The notes beneath the pieces were generated by a model that saw nothing but the letters and a program-made list of their open reading frames with translations, had not been told where the DNA came from and did not search any database. Positions 58,754 to 64,000 of a stretch of DNA of 64,000 nucleotides are shown here, one piece after another. The stretch's first letter is position 1; each line of letters begins with the position of its first letter. Origin of the DNA: Legionella qingyii (GTDB lineage: Bacteria > Pseudomonadota > Gammaproteobacteria > Legionellales > Legionellaceae); the NCBI RefSeq assembly GCF_003184185.1, contig NZ_QHJG01000007.1, positions 65,708 through 129,707 of the forward strand, given 5' to 3'. The position numbers and the translations under genes were made by a program.

Positions 58754-60673
58754 TTGAACGACATGGTTAAGAATTTATTTTTATGGCTGATTATAGCGAT
58801 CGTGCTTGTTTCAGTTTTCAGTAATTTCGGCCCTCGAAACTCGGTTGCTGAGAAGCTTTCTTACAGCCAATTTTTGAAAGAAGTCGATCAAGGTATGGTT
58901 AATTCAGTCACCATTGAGGATGATAAAATCATCAAAGGGATGACTAAAAATAACAAGCGCTTTGTAACATACATGCCTATGCAAGATAATGCTTTATTAG
59001 GTGAGTTATTAAAAAGCAAAGTCGATGTAAGCGGTCAAGAGAAACAACAAGAAAGTTTCCTCCTCCATTTATTTATCAATTGGTTCCCAATGCTGCTTTT
59101 AATCGGGGTTTGGGTATTTTTTATGCGTCAGATGCAAGGCGGGGGTGGCCGAGGTGCTATGTCTTTTGGTCGTTCACGCGCACGCTTGCTCGGCGAAGAT
59201 CAAGTGAAAGTGACTTTTGCGGATGTTGCAGGGGTAGATGAGGCTAAAGAAGAGGTTAAGGAGCTAGTCGACTTTTTACGTGATCCCACCAAATTCCAAA
59301 ATCTTGGGGGACGTATTCCCCGCGGTGTATTATTAGTTGGTTCTCCCGGAACAGGTAAAACCCTTTTGGCTCGAGCAGTTGCTGGTGAAGCAAAAGTGCC
59401 ATTTTTCACAATTTCGGGTTCTGATTTTGTTGAAATGTTTGTCGGTGTTGGTGCATCTCGTGTCCGCGATATGTTTGAACAAGCAAAAAAACACGCTCCT
59501 TGTATTATTTTTATCGATGAAATTGATGCGGTAGGTCGTCATCGAGGTGCGGGTCTTGGGGGCGGTCATGATGAGCGTGAACAAACGTTAAACCAATTGC
59601 TTGTAGAAATGGATGGTTTTGAAGGGAGTGAAGGAGTTATTGTTGTTGCAGCAACGAACCGTCCAGATGTTTTAGATCCTGCATTATTACGGCCAGGTCG
59701 TTTTGATCGTCAAGTTGTAGTTCCTTTACCGGATATTCGCGGCCGTGAACAAATACTAAGGGTGCATTTGCAAAAAGTTCCTGTAGATAACAATGTAGAC
59801 ATCATGGCAATTGCTCGGGGAACTCCAGGGTTTTCTGGAGCAGATCTTGCCAATTTGGTTAACGAAGCAGCTTTATTTGCTGCGCGTGCCAATAAACGCA
59901 AAGTCAACATGATCGAGTTGGACAAAGCAAAAGATAAAATTATGATGGGAGCTGAACGACGCTCCATGGTAATGGATGATAATGAGAAAAAGTTGACTGC
60001 TTATCATGAAGCAGGTCATGCGATTGTTGGATTATGTGTACCAGAACATGATCCGGTTTACAAAGTATCTATTATCCCACGAGGGCGTGCTCTTGGTGTG
60101 ACGATGTTTCTGCCAGAGCAGGATCGCTACAGCCATAGTAAGCGCCGTCTGGAAAGCCAATTATCCAGTTTGTTTGGTGGTCGTATTGCTGAGGAACTGA
60201 TTTTTGGACCCGAAAGCGTGACCACAGGTGCATCGAATGACATCATGCGTTCTACTGAAATAGCGCGAAAAATGGTTACGACCTGGGGACTTTCAACCCT
60301 GGGGCCACTTACTTTTGGTGAAGAAGAAGAGGAAGTATTTCTAGGGCGCTCAATGAATAAGCATAAAGAAATGTCAGACAGAACGGCGCAGCAAATTGAT
60401 GATGAAGTACGTGCGATTATTGACCGAAACTATAAACGAGCAAAAGAAATTCTGGTCTCAAATATGGATAAATTGCATTTAATGGCACAGAGTTTGATTA
60501 AATACGAAACGATAGATCTCAATCAAATAAAAGAGATTATGTCTGGAAAGGAACCTTCTCCACCAGAGGATTGGAACTCATCAAAACCTCTTGATGGAGC
60601 TGAAGTGACTAATCAGCCATCAGAGAAGTCAACAGAGCATGAGGTTATCGTAAATCCTGCTGAAGAGCACTGA
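58754..60673 (+). CDS. ftsH: ATP-dependent zinc metalloprotease FtsH
   Basis: A membrane-bound AAA protease of 639 residues that removes damaged membrane proteins and unstable regulators. It has two N-terminal helices (about 5-24 and 100-120) flanking a periplasmic domain. Walker A is [14 protein letters not shown], Walker B is [12 protein letters not shown], and the second region of homology is [20 protein letters not shown]. The zinc site is [14 protein letters not shown] keep a TTG start at 58754 because GAGG is eight bases upstream; an ATG three codons in is the alternative. Confidence 0.96.
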   Translation: MNDMVKNLFLWLIIAIVLVSVFSNFGPRNSVAEKLSYSQFLKEVDQGMVNSVTIEDDKIIKGMTKNNKRFVTYMPMQDNALLGELLKSKVDVSGQEKQQESFLLHLFINWFPMLLLIGVWVFFMRQMQGGGGRGAMSFGRSRARLLGEDQVKVTFADVAGVDEAKEEVKELVDFLRDPTKFQNLGGRIPRGVLLVGSPGTGKTLLARAVAGEAKVPFFTISGSDFVEMFVGVGASRVRDMFEQAKKHAPCIIFIDEIDAVGRHRGAGLGGGHDEREQTLNQLLVEMDGFEGSEGVIVVAATNRPDVLDPALLRPGRFDRQVVVPLPDIRGREQILRVHLQKVPVDNNVDIMAIARGTPGFSGADLANLVNEAALFAARANKRKVNMIELDKAKDKIMMGAERRSMVMDDNEKKLTAYHEAGHAIVGLCVPEHDPVYKVSIIPRGRALGVTMFLPEQDRYSHSKRRLESQLSSLFGGRIAEELIFGPESVTTGASNDIMRSTEIARKMVTTWGLSTLGPLTFGEEEEEVFLGRSMNKHKEMSDRTAQQIDDEVRAIIDRNYKRAKEILVSNMDKLHLMAQSLIKYETIDLNQIKEIMSGKEPSPPEDWNSSKPLDGAEVTNQPSEKSTEHEVIVNPAEEH

Positions 60674-60694
60674 GATTATTAGTGAGAAAAGCAG

Positions 60695-61600
60695 GTGAAT
60701 CCAACGCAATTTTCAGGTTGGCTTGAGCATCAATGCCAACCTTCTCCAGATAACTCGATCCAAAAACCTTTAATTATGGGGATATTGAATGTCACTCCAG
60801 ATTCGTTTTCTGATGGCGGCAAATTTTTATCCTTGGATATGGCCTGCGAGCAAGCATATCGCTTAATCAGTCAAGGAGCTGATTTAATTGATATTGGAGG
60901 GCAATCAACCCGACCCGGCGCACAACATGTTCCACTCGATGTGGAATTGAGTCGAGTCATACCTGTTATTGAACAAATCCGAGCTAATTCAGATATTTGT
61001 ATTTCAATTGATACAAATAAACCGGAGGTCATGCAAGCTGCTGTAAGTGCAGGTGCTAATGTAATTAATGATATTTATGCTTTACGCACAGAAGGTGCTC
61101 TTGAGATGGCTGCAAAACTTGCAGTTCCTATTTGCTTAATGCACATGCAAGGAGAGCCACACAATATGCAACATGACCCATATTATTCAGATGGCGTACT
61201 TACGGAAGTGATGCGTTTTTTTATGGAACGCATTGTTGAGTGTGAGCGTGAAGGCATTAAAAGAAACAATATAATTCTGGATCCGGGCTTTGGATTTGGA
61301 AAACAAGTACAAGATAATTTGCTCTTGGTCAAAAATCTTGATAGCTTTGCAACATTTGGGATGCCCCTACTTTTAGGAGTATCACGTAAAAGTACTATAG
61401 GGATGGTACTTAATAAAGAGGTGGGTGAGCGTTTGATAGGAAGTATCGCGACTGCTGTTTATGCAGCACTGAAAGGCGTGGGGATCATCAGAACGCATGA
61501 TGTAGATGAAACAAGTCAAGCGTTGCATATGATTACCATGATTAGTCAGGCCGATGTATATCAGCTCACGCAAGCTAAAATTCTTGATAGAGGTGGTTAA
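60695..61600 (+). CDS. folP: Dihydropteroate synthase
   Basis: It joins p-aminobenzoate to a pterin in folate synthesis and is the sulfonamide target. The 301-residue TIM barrel has [73 protein letters not shown] and LLLGVSRKS. It starts at a GTG 21 bases after ftsH and ends two bases before glmM, so the ftsH-folP-glmM order of other gammaproteobacteria is kept. Confidence 0.95.
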   Translation: MNPTQFSGWLEHQCQPSPDNSIQKPLIMGILNVTPDSFSDGGKFLSLDMACEQAYRLISQGADLIDIGGQSTRPGAQHVPLDVELSRVIPVIEQIRANSDICISIDTNKPEVMQAAVSAGANVINDIYALRTEGALEMAAKLAVPICLMHMQGEPHNMQHDPYYSDGVLTEVMRFFMERIVECEREGIKRNNIILDPGFGFGKQVQDNLLLVKNLDSFATFGMPLLLGVSRKSTIGMVLNKEVGERLIGSIATAVYAALKGVGIIRTHDVDETSQALHMITMISQADVYQLTQAKILDRGG

Positions 61601-61602
61601 GG

Positions 61603-62955
61603 ATGAGTCAACGTAAATATTTTGGTACTGATGGTATAAGAGGACATGTGGGTTTATCTAATATCAACCCTGAATTTGTGTTGAAGTTGGGTTGGGCAGT
61701 TGGTCGAGTACTAGCTAATTGCCATCGCAAAAAAGTAGTAATTGGTAAAGACACCAGAGTATCAGGTTATATGCTGGAATCCGCTCTGGAGGCAGGACTA
61801 TCCGCTGCTGGTGTTGATGTTGCTTTGTTAGGACCTATGCCAACACCGGCCATTGCCTATTTGACTCAAACGCTGAGGGCTAATGCAGGTATCGTGATTA
61901 GTGCATCGCACAATCTGTTTCAGGATAATGGAATCAAGTTTTTCTCCTCAGAAGGGGGTAAATTACCTGACAGCGTTGAATTAGCAATCGAAGCAGAGCT
62001 GGAAAAGAAAATGCAAACAGTGCCTTCGCAAAATTTGGGTAAGGCAACACGAATTAATGATGCAAGTGGACGTTATATAGAATTTTGTAAGTCAACGATT
62101 CCTTCATTAACACGATTATCTGGTTTAAAAATTGTAGTTGATTGCGCAAATGGTGCGACCTACCATATTGCCCCTAATGTATTTTCTGAACTTGGGGCCG
62201 AAGTGATATCCATTGGCAATCATCCTGATGGATTTAATATTAATGAAGATTGTGGCTCAACATCTCCAGAGCTGCTAAGACAGAAGGTCATAAGTACAGG
62301 CGCGGATATTGGTATCGGTCTCGATGGTGATGGGGATCGTGTTATATTAATTGATTCAGATGGTCGTTTAATTGATGGGGATCAAATCCTTTATATTATT
62401 GCAAAAGACAGGCATCAACGAGGGGTCTTAAATGGCGGTGTAGTTGGTACGCAAATGAGCAATTATGGCCTGGAAATCGCAATAAAAAATTTGGGTATCC
62501 CTTTTGTGCGAACACGCGTAGGTGATCGATACGTTTTAGAGGCCCTACGAGAAAGAGATTGGAAGATAGGTGGTGAAACCTCAGGGCATATTGTTTGTCT
62601 GGATAAAACTACAACAGGTGATGGGATTGTTGCTGCGCTGCAAGTATTGTCAATTATGGTCAAGCAAGGAAAAACTTTAAAGCAATTAGTTGAAGGGATT
62701 AATTTATTACCACAAAGCTTGATGAATTTAAAAACCAATTACGCGGCCTTGCTTGCTGAGCATACACAGGTAATCGAAATAGTTAGGGCTTTAGAAACAA
62801 GCTTAAATGGAGAAGGAAGAGTGTTACTTCGACCTTCAGGTACTGAACCCTTATTACGTGTTATGGTAGAAGGTATGGATGAAACTATAGTAAAACAGCA
62901 TGCACAAAAGCTGTGTGATCATATAAGTCAAATTGAGAGAAATTTGAGTTTTTAG
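61603..62955 (+). CDS. glmM: Phosphoglucosamine mutase
   Basis: It converts glucosamine-6-phosphate to glucosamine-1-phosphate on the way to UDP-GlcNAc, the precursor for peptidoglycan, lipid A and the sugars of the locus at 4.5-13 kb. The 450-residue protein begins [14 protein letters not shown]. The phosphoserine loop is [17 protein letters not shown] and the metal loop is [23 protein letters not shown] and the C-terminal phosphate site [15 protein letters not shown] are also present. Confidence 0.96.
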   Translation: MSQRKYFGTDGIRGHVGLSNINPEFVLKLGWAVGRVLANCHRKKVVIGKDTRVSGYMLESALEAGLSAAGVDVALLGPMPTPAIAYLTQTLRANAGIVISASHNLFQDNGIKFFSSEGGKLPDSVELAIEAELEKKMQTVPSQNLGKATRINDASGRYIEFCKSTIPSLTRLSGLKIVVDCANGATYHIAPNVFSELGAEVISIGNHPDGFNINEDCGSTSPELLRQKVISTGADIGIGLDGDGDRVILIDSDGRLIDGDQILYIIAKDRHQRGVLNGGVVGTQMSNYGLEIAIKNLGIPFVRTRVGDRYVLEALRERDWKIGGETSGHIVCLDKTTTGDGIVAALQVLSIMVKQGKTLKQLVEGINLLPQSLMNLKTNYAALLAEHTQVIEIVRALETSLNGEGRVLLRPSGTEPLLRVMVEGMDETIVKQHAQKLCDHISQIERNLSF

Positions 62956-63075
62956 TAAAAAATTAAAACTCACGGTAGTTAATATATAGTAGCTTTTAAT
63001 AAAAAAAACGCGATAAGACTACACATCGGCTATGAGATTGGGTATAGTCCGCAGTTGAAGCGAGGGGGTGTGCTG

Positions 63076-63825
63076 ATGAGACACAAGATAGTTGCCGGCA
63101 ACTGGAAAATGAATGGCCAGCTGCAGCAAGTGATTCAATTAAGTAGTGAACTTAAAGAATTGCTTAACTCTATTAATGATGTCCAAGTTATAGTAATGCC
63201 TCCAGCAATTTATATTCCACAAGTTAGGGGTATAATTGCTGAATGTAAAATTGAAATAGGTGCCCAGAATGTATATCCGAAGGACTCTGGAGCTTATACC
63301 GGAGAGATATCTGCGCCTATGTTAAAAGATTTCGACTGTCGCTATGTTTTGGTGGGGCATTCTGAACGCAGACATTGTTTTCATGAAGATGAAAATTTTG
63401 TAGCGCAAAAATTCCACCATGTGAAAGAACATGATATGATACCGGTTCTTTGCGTCGGTGAAACGCTGGTTGAACGTGAAAAGGGGCAAACAGAGCAAGT
63501 AATTGCCAAACAATTGCTCGCAGTAAGTGAACGAGACAAAAATTGTTTTCGTGATTGTGTTGTAGCTTACGAACCTGTTTGGGCAATAGGAACAGGGAAA
63601 ACTGCGTCACCCGAACAAGCACAGGAAGTACATCAGTTTATTAGAAAGCTGGTTGCAGAGATAAATCATAGCGATGCGGAACGGCTACCTCTTTTATATG
63701 GAGGGAGCGTGAACGAAAACAATGCCAGAGCATTGTTTACCATGCCAGATGTTGATGGTGGCTTGGTAGGAGGTGCATCGTTGAACGCGAAACAGTTTGT
63801 GGAAATTGTGAAATGTATCAATTGA
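63076..63825 (+). CDS. tpiA: Triosephosphate isomerase
   Basis: A glycolytic enzyme of 249 residues. The N-terminal [11 protein letters not shown] holds the Asn/Lys pair, LVGHSERR the electrophilic His, [14 protein letters not shown] the catalytic Glu and loop 6, and [12 protein letters not shown] the phosphate site. The start is at 63076 because GAGGGGG lies seven bases upstream. Its end overlaps secG by 13 bases, linking a metabolic gene to the Sec gene. Confidence 0.96.
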   Translation: MRHKIVAGNWKMNGQLQQVIQLSSELKELLNSINDVQVIVMPPAIYIPQVRGIIAECKIEIGAQNVYPKDSGAYTGEISAPMLKDFDCRYVLVGHSERRHCFHEDENFVAQKFHHVKEHDMIPVLCVGETLVEREKGQTEQVIAKQLLAVSERDKNCFRDCVVAYEPVWAIGTGKTASPEQAQEVHQFIRKLVAEINHSDAERLPLLYGGSVNENNARALFTMPDVDGGLVGGASLNAKQFVEIVKCIN

Positions 63826-64000
63826 TATTAATGATTCATGTAATCGTAGCTGTAGCCTTAATAGGCTTAGTTCTTATCCAACATGGTAAAGGTGCTGATA
63901 TTGGTGCTGCTTTTGGATCGGGCGCTTCGAATACTATATTTGGAAGCCAAGGGACAGGTGGTTTTTTATTTAAATTAACTGGTGGTTTGGCGATAACCTT
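63813..64000 (+). CDS. secG: Preprotein translocase subunit SecG (partial, runs off the window)
   Basis: SecG is the small two-helix subunit that assists SecYE. The visible 62 residues have the first helix ([20 protein letters not shown]), the conserved loop [29 protein letters not shown], and the start of the second helix. The gene overlaps tpiA by 13 bases, so it is translationally linked. The end lies beyond 64000. Confidence 0.93.
   Translation, partial: MYQLILMIHVIVAVALIGLVLIQHGKGADIGAAFGSGASNTIFGSQGTGGFLFKLTGGLAIT

Overview
The window most likely comes from a Legionella chromosome. The DNA is AT-rich. Housekeeping blocks are ordered in a gammaproteobacterial way (rlmE-ftsH-folP-glmM-tpiA-secG, nadK-recN, the yeaG/yeaH/spoVR trio). 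Around 35-57 kb lie Legionella-style secreted and membrane proteins, including a LapA-type M28 aminopeptidase and a protein ending in a CaaX box. I cannot name the species. No rRNA, tRNA, CRISPR array or intact insertion sequence was seen.

1-21.3 kb is a surface-polysaccharide (LPS O-chain) locus, mostly on the minus strand. Its centre is a complete six-enzyme set for CMP-pseudaminic acid: pseB, pseC, pseH, pseG, pseI and pseF, with pseF flipped to the plus strand. wecB and wecC add UDP-ManNAc and UDP-ManNAcA. Downstream are a glycosyltransferase with the bacterial sialyltransferase motifs (DDG, PHR, S-T), a Wzx-like and a Wzy-like membrane protein, and a PhyH-type dioxygenase. Upstream are a GT4 glycosyltransferase, one intact and one broken Wzz-like gene, a wecB remnant, a Wzm/Wzt ABC exporter, and a pglC/pglD/pglE-like trio. 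L. pneumophila is known for legionaminic acid; this locus appears to make the stereoisomer pseudaminic acid instead.

21.5-35.2 kb is mainly housekeeping: type 2 isopentenyl-diphosphate isomerase, UbiX, a flavin reductase, a cold-shock protein, an MFS exporter, Rep helicase, Hsp33, TypA/BipA, NAD kinase and RecN. Several dispersed palindromic or MITE-like elements sit in the gaps.

35.6-41.9 kb is an accessory stretch of exported or membrane proteins: a polysaccharide deacetylase, a 642-residue membrane protein, a LapA-like aminopeptidase, a secreted unknown with a coupled 40-residue peptide, and a lipase gene split by a one-base shortfall in an A tract.

42-57 kb holds the SpoVR/YeaH/PrkA stress module, PepN, a membrane-tethered cyclic-nucleotide-binding protein, AroE, a patatin phospholipase, a POT peptide transporter, a W/H/G/Y-rich lipoprotein and the CaaX-ended membrane protein, which is a candidate Dot/Icm effector. 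56-64 kb is conserved core: Hda, PgsA, YhbY, RlmE, FtsH, FolP, GlmM, TpiA and the start of SecG.
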